Assembly: GCA_944739405.2 (NCBI GenBank)
Contig: OX123200.2
Span: forward strand, 8,448,761-8,512,760
Length of the DNA: 64,000 nucleotides
Source: Euclidia mi
Taxonomy: Eukaryota > Arthropoda > Insecta > Lepidoptera > Erebidae
Direction: 5' to 3'
Under the pieces are notes generated by a model, which was not told the DNA's origin, made no database searches, and saw nothing but the letters and a program-made list of their open reading frames with translations. Positions 33,268 to 44,637 of the stretch are shown here, one piece after another. Position 1 is the stretch's first letter. Every line of letters begins with the position of its first letter. Both the position numbers and the translations under genes were made by a program.

Positions 33268-33352
33268 CCTTATAATTTATAGTAGGCCAATTCCTCCTTT
33301 CAAAGGAGAGGCCTAGTCCAGCAGTGGACTGTTAAAGGCTGAAGAAGAAGAA
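33268..33352 (+). mobile_element. 5'-truncated GAT-type SINE with (GAA)n tail
   Basis: Matches the last 75 bp of the 12295-12531 family (tagtaggccaattcctcctt...tggactgttaaaggctg) but ends in GAA units instead of GAT. Confidence 0.7.
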
Positions 33353-33399
33353 GAGACCCTTATGATATAGGGGTTCGAACAATAGATTACGACAGATTC

Positions 33400-33515
33400 T
33401 CAGGCCTGCCGAATATACATGCAAAATTTCATACCATTCGGTCTAGCCGTTTCGGAGGAGTATTTTAACTAACACTGTGACACGAGAATTTTATGTAAAT
33501 ATATAGATAAGACTA
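33400..33515 (-). mobile_element. Helitron-type 5' end fragment
   Basis: The inverse reads tctatatatttacataaaat then tctcgtgtcacagtgttag, a common lepidopteran Helitron start, followed by aaacggctagaccgaatgg. A weaker relative lies at 33690-33782. Confidence 0.5.
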
Positions 33516-34963
33516 GCTGAGTTAGCAAAAGTTATTTTGTAATTTTATATTAGTTTTAAAAAAAGCTACGACCTAATCTTAGACTTTTATGAGTATTTTT
33601 TAATTATTTTAAGACTTAATATAATTATATTGTTATTTAAATAATTAAGTGTTGGATAATAAAGGTGATAATCTTAGACTTACCAAATATACATTTCATA
33701 AAATCGGTCAAGCCGTTTTGGAGGATTTCCTTAACAGACACTGTGGCACCAGACTTTTATACTTATATAAAACAAGGATCCCGCTGTCGGAAATTCATGT
33801 TCCTAGCATGAGTAGTTTCGGCTCCTCAATGATCGGCATGTCAGTCAGATCAAGTAATTTGCCATATGACTGGACTTTGCCCGCGTGAGTTATGTACCTA
33901 AATCTACCCCAGGGATCACATCTATCTTTTGGTGACAACCGAACAAAAATCCATTCGGTAGTTTTTGAGTTTTTTGCCTTAAGGATGAAATACTTCATCA
34001 TTCTTCTACATCTGATTACTGCCAAGTAACAGCTAATACAATAAATTTTACAGTGCTTGTTTGATTGGCAAATAACAAGGGTGGCAATATAAAACCCTAT
34101 TTCAGCACCCTTTCTTTGATTCGATCCGCACTATGCAATAAGGAAGTCGCTTAATCGAATCTTGGTGGGCCTCTGCGGACACAATTTAGGAAATTGGACA
34201 TTAACGACCCAACTAAACTCAATCTGAATGAGATGTTTTACAAAAATGGGTATATTTTTCGGTAAAGGGGTAAAATGAAACATCGTACAAATATTTTATA
34301 AAATATTATTGGGTACTCTCAGACTGTATTAACGCGATAAGCTCAAACAGCGGAACGCATTTTAGGACGGTTGTCACCAATCAATAGTGTTATTTCTAAG
34401 GTAGGTTGAGGCGTTTAATTCGCTTCACTGATTTAAAAAAATAATTTAAGTTAAAATGCAGTAATAAACCAAAATACACTTTGATCTTTATACATTTGTA
34501 AACTATGCGAACAATATACGAAACGCTACAAACATAACAAAATATTTAAGCGCGAAAGGCGAATAAAATATAGAAATACGATAGGTAATTATTTTCTTTG
34601 AACATATGTGTTCGTTTGTGGTTAGCAGACTCAGTGGTGCAGATTTCAGCCAGAGTTTCCTCATTAGCGAAATTTCAACTTGTTCTAACTGAAAGCATAG
34701 GTGAAACCCTCTTTTATTAAAAGCCTATGTATACATCATAGGCATGGGCGTTTTCGGATTTTTCCGCAAACCGATACAAATTCGATTTCAGATACTGAAA
34801 TCGATTTCAAAAACCGATTTTAGAAATCGATTTCTGTTGCGGATGTCGGAGCGACGAGCGTAGTTACTAGTTGCGTAGACAAACACAAACAATCGAATTC
34901 TTATTGTATTGTCATTTCATGCGTCCATATTTCGCTTGGTTTGCGTGACATATTGAAAAAGAA
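33516..34963. other. No gene recognised
   Basis: Mostly unique AT-rich sequence. Around 34755-34840 the phrase ccgattt/aaatcg repeats in inverted pairs (aatcgatttcaaaaaccgat and similar), giving local fold-back potential. Confidence 0.35.
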
Positions 34964-35270
34964 AACCTACTAACTACCTAAAACTAAGTGTTAAAAAACT
35001 CAGTCGCCAAACAAACTAAATTTACACAACACGAATTGTTTCTATTTATTTACACTTTACAATCCTAACCTACTAACTACCTAAAACTAATTGTTAAACT
35101 CTCAGTCGCCAAACAAACTAAAATTACACAACACGAATTGTTTCTATTTATTTACACTTTACAATCCTAACCTACTAACTACCTAAAAATAATTGTTAAA
35201 AATCTCAGTCGCCAAACAAACAAAAATTACACAACACGAATTGTTTCTATTTATTTACACTTTACAAGCC
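34964..35270 (+). repeat. Tandem repeat, three units of about 102 bp
   Basis: Units starting aacctactaactacctaaa begin at 34964, 35067 and 35169 and include cagtcgccaaacaaac and acacgaattgtttctattta. Units differ by a few bases. The array ends 80 bp before element X1. Confidence 0.9.
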
Positions 35271-35350
35271 TAACAAGCTAACAACGTAACAATAAAACTT
35301 TTTAAATCCTAATATGATCACTTTCACTAAAACCAAATATAGGTACTTAA

Positions 35351-38300
35351 GGCGCTGTTATACCTCAGAAGCCGTGAAACACCTAATTTTTCGTCGCGCA
35401 TCTAGCCATAACGGTACATATTACAAACTAGCAAAAAATAGAGCTTAAAGTCAAAAGTCTGAACAAAAGACTTTTGAAAGAATTTTTCATGTATGTAAAA
35501 TAGAATCACGGTAAAAAAATCACAAAATCGAGGCAGAAAATAATCTTTCGTCTCACTGTTTGCAATATTTTGATCGTAAGCTGTCATATTTTATTTGATA
35601 ATATTGTAGGAAATCTAATGAACTAAAGAATTACCCTATTTATTTTCATATTATACGTGTATATTTTGTAAAATCAAATAAAATCTGCCAAACGTCTATG
35701 ATTTTGACGCTCGGTAGATCCCATCAACATCAAACGCTTCAGCAATTTAAACCTTATTAGCATAAGCGGTATACTGACTTACTGAGTGTCAGTTGCTAGT
35801 TTACGCCCCGCCCAGACCTCATCATTCGGCTATGAGCCCTGTGAGAGATAGGTCATGTCGCTTGCGTCTCCGCTGCACGAAATTTTACGTAAACCTGTTT
35901 GTTATTATAATACGCATTTGAGTTCATAATTTCATGTTTTATGTTATAGACTGAATACTTTGAATCAAATAGGCTTTTCATGTAACTATGGGCACATATA
36001 ATTAGGACCCAAGTTTATACTCTTGTTGCGTTTAATGTGTTATTGTTTCTGTGCTTATAAATATATAATTAGAAGAATAAAATATGGACATTTAGAGAAA
36101 TGAAGTTCTACGAAGGATTTGTACAAGAAAGCGTCGTAATAAAATAGAAATTCATCCATGGCCAAGTGATTATGAAATATATGAAATATGTAACATTTTT
36201 ACACAAATTATTTTCATAAGAGTTTTTTATATTATAGATTATCGATTATGCATAATATAATTATATAAATTATTCTCACAATACATAGCTCCCACAGTTT
36301 TCATTTTTTTGAAAGAGTAATAACATAAAATCGAATCATTTTATGTACCTATATTGCATTCATTAGCTTGTCAGAGCGCCTGGAGCGCTAAGATGCCGCC
36401 ACGGCGAACAATAAACAGCGCTAATATGGCGCTCCGCAATCCGCACACAAGCGGTAACGAATGTTGTATTATTGTGTTGTGAACATAAACCTATTTAGGT
36501 ACATCGGGTAAAACTTTGATTATTCATAAACTATTAGTATGTCTCAGTACATCTAATATCTTTTTAATTTCTAAAATCAATCATTTATAAGTAAGAAGGT
36601 GACTTCTTTGTTTGCTATAACACAAGATATAGTATTTTTTAATAATAAAGTACGTAACTAATTATCTTTATTGTAATTACAGTGAAGTTAAAGATAACAG
36701 TTCTGTAACGTGTAACACACATTTGATTGCAGTCATTCCTAACACGATCTGTTCAAGAGGTAGCCAAGAAATGCCAAACAATTTTTTTAACAAATTTGAC
36801 TCAAATCCGTAGTGATAAGCAAAAATTACAAGAGGGATAACAGTGACTGGTTCGAATTGCGTAAGAATATGTTGACAGATTGAAATTTTGGTATAGTGGT
36901 AAAAAGAAGAGATGCCAGTAGTAAAGCCAGCTTAGTAAAAAATATTTTGTACAAATAAAATATTTGCAATGTAAAATCAGTTGCGCATGGAATCTAAAAT
37001 GAACAACTGACTTTGCAACAACTGGCGAAGCAAGAAAATGTAACAATCGAGCCTTGTGGATTATCCGTTTATTGGTGCCACGCCAGATGGATTAATAGGT
37101 CCAAACACGATTGTGGAAATTTAATGTTCTATAGTTGCCTATAAGAATGGCCTGGAGAATAGTATAAGAGCAAATAAAATACAAATATGGAAACATGATA
37201 AAAAAGTGAACTGACTAGTATAAACAAATATTGTAATTGTTATTACCAAATTCAGGGGCAACGCCACGTTACACGCAAACAAAAGTGTTTATTTGCTGTG
37301 TGGAGTGGCGAAAGTATACCACTAAAAATAGAAATGATAGAAAGAAATGATGTTTTCTGGGAGAAGAAAAGCTTGTGGCGTTTTATATGAATTAGCAGTT
37401 GCCTGAAATTGTTGATTCTCGTCAAGCTCAAGGGATGGCATTGCGAGATCACGGAGAGGAAAATGCATCAGTGCTTGAAATTTCTACAATACCAAGCCGT
37501 AAAAGAAAAGTAAATGAAACTGTGCCTCGTGAACAACAGCAAATAATAAGTATTGAAGCCTTATCACCTCACACACTGCCTTTAACATTCGATGAGAATA
37601 AAGAAAACCTGCCGGGTTGTAGCAGACAGCTAACTTTGATGAGCTGTAATCTCTGTATTTCGTTAATAAATGATAAATGAATATAAATAAATATCTTTTA
37701 ATATTTATTTTCTTTGAAACAACACATATTTGAAGCGAAAGATTTTTTTTATATTTTTCCATACAAACATGTATGAGGCTAACGAAAAAGCAGTAACGCA
37801 AATTCTTATTCTATAATTTTCTAAGCGACATAGCAGTATCTCGTGAATAAGGTATATCCACATATATTTTTGATGTTTCATCTATTTTGAAAAATAATAA
37901 TGGGTTAGGTTTCGAAACGAGTCGCCTGAATTTGAGGGTATTGGTAGTGTAGGGGGCTTAAGGGAGTTCGTTTTAATCCCCTAAAAGTAATTTTGGCTGC
38001 CGGAGTTACGTCTAAATATTTTTAAACAATTTCCAAAATTTCATAAATACTTTGGCAATTATGCAGAACGGAACGTAGTTTTTATACTTTAGTACAGTTT
38101 TACAAATGTCATTTTTAGGTTTTATGTGAAAAACGTGAAACGAAACGCAAAACTGCCATCATGGAATGATCATATTGACAGCTAATGTCAAATTTGTGCG
38201 TCATTGCTTTCGAGTGCCTAGGGTTAGGGGCGACTGTAATAAGTAACTAAATAGGTTATGTTAGGTTCTCTTTTGACCCTTAATCCGAAAATAGGAGCCC

Positions 38301-38747
38301 TTCGCAGGGCTCCGTCAACCTTAGTTTATTAAACTAGTGTGATGAATGTGGAAGTTGGCAGTGCCATACACACCGATGTTTGGAGTTTTTTTTTTTCAGA
38401 GGAAACCAAGTATTTCCGGCAAGTGAAAATGGTGAAGGGGGAGGTCTTGAAACCCCCTGCAACTGCTTCACTATTTTTATACAAAAACAAAACAAACATA
38501 ATAATGGCCTCTCCATACATGGAACTGACTTAATTATTTTTATCATCTTACGGCACGTAGGTAAATACCTTCAATATGCTAAAACGTTTTGCTTGCGATT
38601 TTGAAATATTGGAATACGGATGTCGCCAGAATACGGCCGCACGCGACGAGAATGAAAGGGGGCGCCCCGCAGTATACGGAGCTAAGCTCCCTTCACCTCC
38701 CCTGCTTCACCCCCTCATTTACCAAAACAGTCACTTAGGACAGCGCC
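35351..38747 (+). mobile_element. TTAA-flanked element X, copy X1
   Basis: TTAA at 35347-35350 and 38748-38751 flank 3397 bp that starts ggcgctgttatacc and ends cttaggacagcgcc, giving an 8-bp terminal inverted repeat ggcgctgt. The same boundaries occur in X2 and X3. TTAA targets are used by piggyBac and Kolobok transposons, but no transposase was recognised. The one recognisable gene is a decayed YqaJ-type exonuclease (36757-37668). X1 lacks the heat-shock-like promoter module present in X2 and X3, lost by an internal deletion near 38514. Confidence 0.75.
36757..37668 (+). pseudogene. YqaJ-type exonuclease gene, decayed (in X1)
   Basis: YqaJ-family (lambda exonuclease-like) nucleases digest DNA 5' to 3' and act with annealing proteins in recombination. 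Pieces visible in order are DWFELRKNMLTD-NFG (36845 on, like W.ELR..R.TAS.FG), LAKQENVTIEPCG, FIGATPDGLIG (the SPDG/TPDG catalytic Asp), IVEI-C (the E.K motif with Lys codon AAA now TAA), YYQIQGQ and LFAVWSG, then FYMN and LPEIVDS and a low-complexity C terminus. There are at least five stops and three frame changes. The same stops recur in the other two copies, so the gene was dead before duplication. Confidence 0.75.
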
Positions 38748-38751
38748 TTAA

Positions 38752-39370
38752 GGCGCTGTCCTAAGCAGCCGTATTCTGGCGACATCCGTATTCCACATAA
38801 CATAACATAACATATCTTCACGCCTTTTATCCCCAAAGGGGTAGGCAGAGGTGTATTACACACCCACACTTCGCCAGATATGTTTCGGTCCCAATGTAAT
38901 AGGGGGCGAGCCTATTGCCATCTACCGGGCACATTTTTAAGCGAGCGATAATTCATATTTTTATTTTAATACACACATAACTTCGAAAAGTCATAGGTGT
39001 GTGCCCGGGGTAACTGGGGATCGAACCCGAGACCATCGTCTCGGCAGTCCGTTACGTACACCACTGGGCTATCGCCGCCTCATCCGTATTCCAATATTTC
39101 AAAATCGCAAGCAAAACGTTTTAGCATATTGAATTGAGATACTGATATTAAAATTTATATTGCTTACATCAATCTGTTAGTAAAATATAGGCATAGCGCA
39201 ATTTTTGTTCTCAGTGCAGCCATGAGCAAAACTGGTTTACATTAGACGTTATAGGTATTAATAGTTGACGAAAGTAGGTAAATACCTACGTGCCGTAAGA
39301 TGATAAAAATAATTAAGCCAGTTCCATGCATGGTGGTAGCGCCATCTACCTTCCTATCTATAACTAATCT
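38752..39370 (-). mobile_element. Inverted fragment of an X right end, joined to X1
   Basis: Directly after the X1 TTAA the sequence is the inverse complement of an X right end (compare 43500-43822), with a SINE inserted at 38795-39081. It ends at aactaatc near 39370. It has the same roughly 130-bp subterminal deletion as X2. After about 10 bp of filler the palindrome's left arm starts at 39381. Confidence 0.75.
38795..39081 (-). mobile_element. Full-length tRNA-derived SINE with 11-bp target-site duplication
   Basis: The insert lies between direct repeats atccgtattcc at 38784-38794 and 39082-39092. On the minus strand the A box TAGCCCAGTGG (39071-39061) and B box GGGTTCGATCC (39028-39018) are both good, so the internal promoter looks intact. 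The 3' tail ctgcctacccctttggggat-aaaaggcgtga matches the 3' end of the RTE-type LINE, followed by TGTTA repeats. This is the most complete SINE in the window. Confidence 0.85.
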
Positions 39371-41779
39371 TACGGGCGGACTCCTTACAAAAATGAAAAT
39401 TTGTACCATAATATTGGCGATTTAAAAGCGTGGCCTCGAGTTTTATTGCCCGTTCTTTCTCGTGGCTCTACCTATTGCTTTGCGAACGAGGCAGTAAATG
39501 TAAATGTAGAAGCATTAAGTAATTTAATTTTAAAATTGACGTTCATAAGCGTCACCTTGTGACCTAGATGAATAAATGATTTTGATTTGATTTGATTTGA
39601 TAGGCTTTAATCGATTTTAAACTTTCGCGATTTGTATACATCATACAATATTATTTAGCGGGTCTTAGTCGCGATAATTTATTTATTTCAAGGCATAAAT
39701 ACCTCTGTTATTCTCCTACGTTTCTACCGGCTTGCAACGGTTGTGGTCGCGGAGGGACTGATCCCTGATGATGTATTAGGCATGAGCCCGATATATCAAA
39801 ACGAAACTGAAATCCGATTGCAGTCAGAAATCGTATCGTATCGATATTCCAATATGAGAAAACCGATTTTAGAAAACGCAAAACAATACTACGATAACGC
39901 AAACAATCTAATCCAAACCAAACGGAAACGGTGCAAGCGCAACCAAACTACAAAGTAAATCTAAAACTTACTTTTTCGATAGTTTTCATATTCATTCGTT
40001 CTCTTTCGCTCTACCCAACGACTACTTAGTTAGAATGAGAGAGAGCGAATTTCATATACTTTTCTTTCTTACTTAGTGATCCGTTCAAAGAGCAAAAGAG
40101 ATGAAGCGAATCGATCGTTCGATCGCAAGCCAGTCGTAGTGTGCGTTATGGATTTTGGCGGTTTTATGAATTGCAGATTGAATAGAAAAATAAAACTAAA
40201 CGTCGAGGAGATAAGATATAATTCAGGTTGCAACTATTTAATGTTTGTTTTGAAAATTGCAAATAGTTTTAATAGTTATTAGGGATTTATGTTTGGAGAG
40301 TTTTGACTTGATCAATGTTTATTTGTTCACTTGACCTTGGTGACACGTACAGTGCGGTGCGCGCGTAATAATAATTAAGGCGCTGTTATACCTCAGAAGC
40401 CGTGAAACACCTAATTTTTCGTCGCGCATCTAGCAATAACGGTACATATTACAAACTAGCAAAAAATAGAGCTTAAAGTCAAAAGTCTGAACAAAAGACT
40501 TTTGAAAGAATTTTTCATGTATGTAAAATATAATCACGGTAAAAAAAACACAAAATCGAGGCAGAAAATAATCTTTCGTCTCACTGTTTGCAATATTTTG
40601 ATCGTAAGCTGTCATATTTTATTTGATAATATTGTAGGAAATCTAATGAACTAAAGAATTACCCTATTTATTTTCATATTATACGTGTATATTTTGTAAA
40701 ATTAAATAAAATCTGCCAAACGTCTATGATTTTGACGCTCGGTAGATCCCATCAATATCAAACGCTTCAGCAATTTAAACCTTATTAGCATAAGCGGTGT
40801 ACTGAGTGTCAGTTGCTAGTTTACGCTCCGCCCAGACCTCATCATTCGGCTATGAGCCCTGTGAGAGATAGGTCATGTCGCTTGCGTCTCCACTGCACGA
40901 AATTTTACGTAAACCTGTTTGTTATTATAATACGCCGATTTGAGTTCATAATTTCATGTTTTATGTTATAGACTGAATACTTTGCATCAAATAAGCTGTT
41001 CATGTAACTATGGGCACATATAATTAGGACCTAAGTTTATACTCTTGTTGCGTTTAATGTGTTATTGTTTCTGTACTTATAAATATATAATTAGAAGAAT
41101 AAAATATGGACAATTAGAGAAATGAAGTTCTACGAAGGATTTGTACAAGAAAGCGTCGTAATAAAATAGAAATTCATCCACGGCCAAGTGATTATGAAAT
41201 ATGTAACATTTTACACAAATTATTTTCATAAGAGTCTTTTATGACTAACTATGTTATAGATTATCGATTATGCATAATATAATTATATAAATTATTCTCA
41301 CAATACATAGCTGCCACAGTTTTCAATTTTCGAAAGAGTAATAACATAAAATCGAATCATTTTATGTACCTATATTGCAAATTCATTAGCTTGTCAGAGC
41401 GCCTGGAGCGCTAAGATGCCGCCACGGCGAACAATAAACAGCGCTAATAAGGCGCTCCGCAATCCGCACACAAGTGGTAACGAATGTTGTATTATTGTGT
41501 TGTGAACATAAACCTATTTAGGTACATCGGGTAAAACTTTGATTATTCATAAACTATTAGTATGTCTCAGTACATCTAATATCTTTTTAATTTCTAAAAT
41601 CAATCATTTATAAGTAAGAAGGTGACTTCTTTGTTTGCTATAACACAAGATATAGTATTTTTTAATAATAAAGTACGTAACTAATTATCTTTATTGTAAT
41701 TACAGTGAAGTTAAAGATAACAGTTCTGCAACGTCTTACACACATTTGACTGCAGTCATTCCTAACACGATCTGTTCAA

Positions 41780-42668
41780 GAGCTAGCCAAGAAATGCCAA
41801 ACAATTTTTTTAACAAATTTGACTCAAATTCAGTAGTGATAAGCAAAAATTACAAGAGGGATAGCAGTGACTGGTTCGAATTGCGTAAGAATATGTTGAT
41901 AGATTGAAATTTTGGTATAGTGGTAAAAAGAAGAGATAACAACAGTAAAGCCAACTTAGTAAAAAATATTTTGTACAAATAAAATATTTGCAATGTAAAA
42001 TCAGTTGCGCATGGAATCTAAAATGAACAACTGGCTTTGCAACACCTGGCGAAGCAAGAAAATGTAACAATCGAGCCTTGTGGATTATCCGTTTATTGGT
42101 GCCACGCCAGATGGATTAATAGGTCCAAACACGATTGTAGAAATTTAATGTTCTATAGTTGCCTATAAGAATGGCCTGGAGAATAGTATAAGAGAAAATA
42201 AAATACAAATATGGAAACATGATAAAAAGTGAACTGACTAGTCTAAACAAATATTGTAATTGTTATTACCAAATTCAGGGGCGTTACACGCAAACAAAAG
42301 TGTTTATTTGCTGTGTGGAGTGGCGAAAGTATACCACTAAAAATAGAAATTATAGAAAGAGATGATGTTTTCTGGGAGAAGAAAAGCTTGTGGCGTTTTA
42401 TATGAATTGGCAGTTGCCTGAAATTGTTGATTCTAGTCAAGCTCAAGGGATGGCATTGCGAGATCACGGAGGGGAAAATGTTTCATCAGTGCTTGAAATT
42501 TTTACAATACCAAGCCGTAAAAGGAAAGTAAATGAAACTGTGCCTCGTGAACAACAGCAAATAATAAGTATTGAAGCCTTATCACCTCACACACTGCCTT
42601 TAACATTCGATGAGAATAAAGAAAACCTGCCGGGTTGTAGCAGACAGCAAACTTTTGATGAGCTGTAA
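41780..42668 (+). pseudogene. YqaJ-type exonuclease gene, decayed (in X2)
   Basis: Same organisation as in X1: FELRKNMLID-NFG, LAKQENVTIEPCG, FIGATPDGLIG with IVEI then a TAA in place of Lys, YYQIQG, FYMNWQLPEIVDS and a C terminus ending SRQQTFDEL before TAA at 42666-42668. The C-terminal 92 codons are open and identical to those in X3. It shares its stops with X1 and X3. Confidence 0.75.
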
Positions 42669-42892
42669 ACTCTGTATTTCGTTAATAGATGATACATTAA
42701 TATAAATAAATATCTTTTAATATTTATTTTCTTTGAAACAACACATATTTTAAGCGAAAGATTTTTTTTATATTTTTCCATACAAACATGTATGAGAACT
42801 AACGAAAAAGCAGTAACTCAAATTCTTATTCTATAATTTTCTAAGCGACATAGCAGTATCTCGTGAATAAGGTATATCCACATATATTTTTG

Positions 42893-43092
42893 NNNNNNNN
42901 NNNNNNNNNNNNNNNNNNNNNNNNNNNNNNNNNNNNNNNNNNNNNNNNNNNNNNNNNNNNNNNNNNNNNNNNNNNNNNNNNNNNNNNNNNNNNNNNNNNN
43001 NNNNNNNNNNNNNNNNNNNNNNNNNNNNNNNNNNNNNNNNNNNNNNNNNNNNNNNNNNNNNNNNNNNNNNNNNNNNNNNNNNNNNNNNNNNN
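42893..43092. other. Assembly gap of 200 N
   Basis: The mirror region in the right arm (44651-45672) is 1022 bp, so the 200 N are probably a placeholder smaller than the missing sequence. Protein frames crossing it are meaningless. Confidence 0.95.
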
Positions 43093-43105
43093 AAATGAAC
43101 TGTAT

Positions 43106-43187
43106 CTAAAGGAAGAGGATGTAGGATTGGAATGGGAGAGATGATTGTGAGTGGGTATAGGATATTCCAAGGATGGAGGGCACTTAC
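43106..43187 (-). other. Predicted 82-bp intron of the promoter module in X2
   Basis: Mirror image of 44556-44637: on the minus strand the donor AAG/GTAAGTG ends the leader at 43188 and the acceptor lies at 43106, next to the assembly gap. Confidence 0.5.
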
Positions 43188-43291
43188 CTTATACGGCAAT
43201 CTTCTTCGTTTCCGAAGGGCAGTCTCCTGGTGGTTTCGTGATGCAGCTGCTTGATTCACTTCACTACACAGTCACTTCCATTTGCGAGCGG

Positions 43292-43381
43292 TTTTATAAG
43301 AGGTAATAACTATAGCGGGGGCGGCGCGGTGATACGGTATGGCGGGCGCGTATTTAGCGAATCGAATGTTCTCGAAAGTTC
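43292..43381 (-). promoter_or_regulatory. Heat-shock-like promoter, X2 copy
   Basis: Inverse of the module at 44361-44461: HSE units at 43359-43381 and a TATA box at 43298-43292 reading on the minus strand. It differs from the X3 copy at only a few bases. Confidence 0.7.
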
Positions 43382-44360
43382 TGGACTGTCTCTCGCGTCG
43401 ACGTTTCGCGGCGACCAATCCGCGAAAGGCAGTGCCCCTCCTTCGGGAATGGGAGACAGGGACGGAAAATATGGTATCACTCGCACTAGAACAGCATGGA
43501 ACGATTAGTTATAGATAGGAAGGTAGATGGCGCTACCACCATGCATGGAACTGGCTTAATTATTTTTATCATCTTACGGCACGTAGGTATTTACCTACTT
43601 TCGTCAACTATTAATACCTATAACGTCTAATGTAAACCAGTTTTGCTCATGGCTGCACTGAGAACAAAAATTGCGCTATGCCTATATTTTACTAACAGAT
43701 TGATGTATGCAATATAAATTTTAATATCAGTATCTCAATTCAATATGCTAAAACGTTTTGCTTGCGATTTTGAAATATTGGAATACGGATGTCGCCAGAA
43801 TACGGCTGCTTAGGACAGCGCCTTAAGGCGCTGTCCTAAGTGACTGTTTTGGTAAATGAGGGGGTGAAGCAGGGGAGGTAAAGGGAGCTTAGCTCCGTCT
43901 ACTGCGGGGCGCCCCCTTTCATTCTCGTCGCGTGCGGCCGTATTCTGGCGACATCCGTATTCCAATATTTCAAAATCGCAAGCAAAACGTTTTAGCATAT
44001 TGAATTGAGATACTGATATTAAAATTTATATTGCATACATCAATCTGTTAGTAAAATATAGGCATAGCGCAATTTTTGTTCTCAGTGCAGCCATGAGCAA
44101 AACTGGTTTACATTAGACGTTATAGGTATTAATAGTTGACGAAAGTAGGTAAATACCTACGTGCCGTAAGATGATAAAAATAATTAAGCCAGTTCCATGC
44201 ATGGTGGTAGCGCCATCTACCTTCCTATCTATAACTAATCGTTCCATGCTGTTCTAGTGCGAGCGATACCATATTTTCCGTCCCTGTCTCCCATTCCCGA
44301 AGGAGGGGCACTGCCTTTCGCGGATTGGTCGCCGCGAAACGTCGACGCGAGAGACAGTCC

Positions 44361-44461
44361 AGAACTTTCGAGAACATTCGATTCGCTAAATACGCGCCCG
44401 CCATACCGTATCACCGCGCCGCTCCCGCTATAGTTATTACCTCTTATAAAACCGCTCGCAA
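44361..44461 (+). promoter_or_regulatory. Heat-shock-like promoter (HSE and TATA) inside X3
   Basis: At 44361-44380 agaactttcgagaacattcg gives four perfect, alternating 5-bp heat-shock units (GAA 44362, TTC 44367, GAA 44372, TTC 44377), with a fifth TTC in register at 44382. A TATA box tataaaa lies at 44455-44461, predicting a start near 44486. A CCAAT-type box (attggtc, 44324-44330) lies inside the inverted pair tttcgcgg/ccgcgaaa. HSE arrays of this kind bind trimers of heat-shock factor. The module is GC-rich unlike the rest of X and reads opposite to the YqaJ gene. Confidence 0.75.
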
Positions 44462-44485
44462 ATGGAAGTGACTGTGTAGTGAAGT

Positions 44486-44555
44486 GAATCAAGCAGCTGC
44501 ATCACGAAACCACCAGGAGACTGCCCTTCGGAAACGAAGAAGATTGCCGTATAAG
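44486..44555 (+). other. Predicted untranslated or short-coding leader exon after the HSE promoter
   Basis: From the predicted start about 25-30 bp after the TATA box the sequence runs 70 bp to an ideal splice donor (ATAAG/GTAAGT). No ATG frame of note begins here. A purine-rich end (cggaaacgaagaagattgcc) resembles a splicing enhancer. The exact start is inferred from TATA spacing. Confidence 0.45.
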
Positions 44556-44637
44556 GTAAGTGCCCTCCATCCTTGGAATATCCTATACCCACTCACAATC
44601 ATCTCTCCCATTCCAATCCTACATCCTCTTCCTTTAG
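44556..44637 (+). other. Predicted 82-bp GT-AG intron
   Basis: Donor GTAAGT at 44556-44561, a pyrimidine-rich run (catcctcttcctttag) ending at 44637. Length and signals are normal for an insect mini-intron. It is conserved in the inverted copy at 43106-43187. Confidence 0.55.

Larger units (their letters stand above)
40379..43822 (+). mobile_element. TTAA-flanked element X, copy X2
   Basis: TTAA lies at 40375-40378 and 43823-43826. The left end ggcgctgttatacc and right end cttaggacagcgcc match X1. It contains the decayed YqaJ gene (41780-42668), an assembly gap and the inverted heat-shock-like promoter module near its right end. Compared with X3 it lacks about 130 bp just inside the right terminus. 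Confidence 0.75.

Noticed and set aside
37484..37801. Minus-strand 105-residue frame over the YqaJ C terminus
   Set aside because: It is a shadow of the + strand coding sequence, which has recognisable motifs.
39018..39071. tRNA gene
   Set aside because: A and B boxes are present but there is no cloverleaf or acceptor stem, and target-site duplications plus a LINE-like tail identify a SINE.
42831..43259. Frames crossing the run of N
   Set aside because: The residues are unknown across the assembly gap, so no protein can be claimed.
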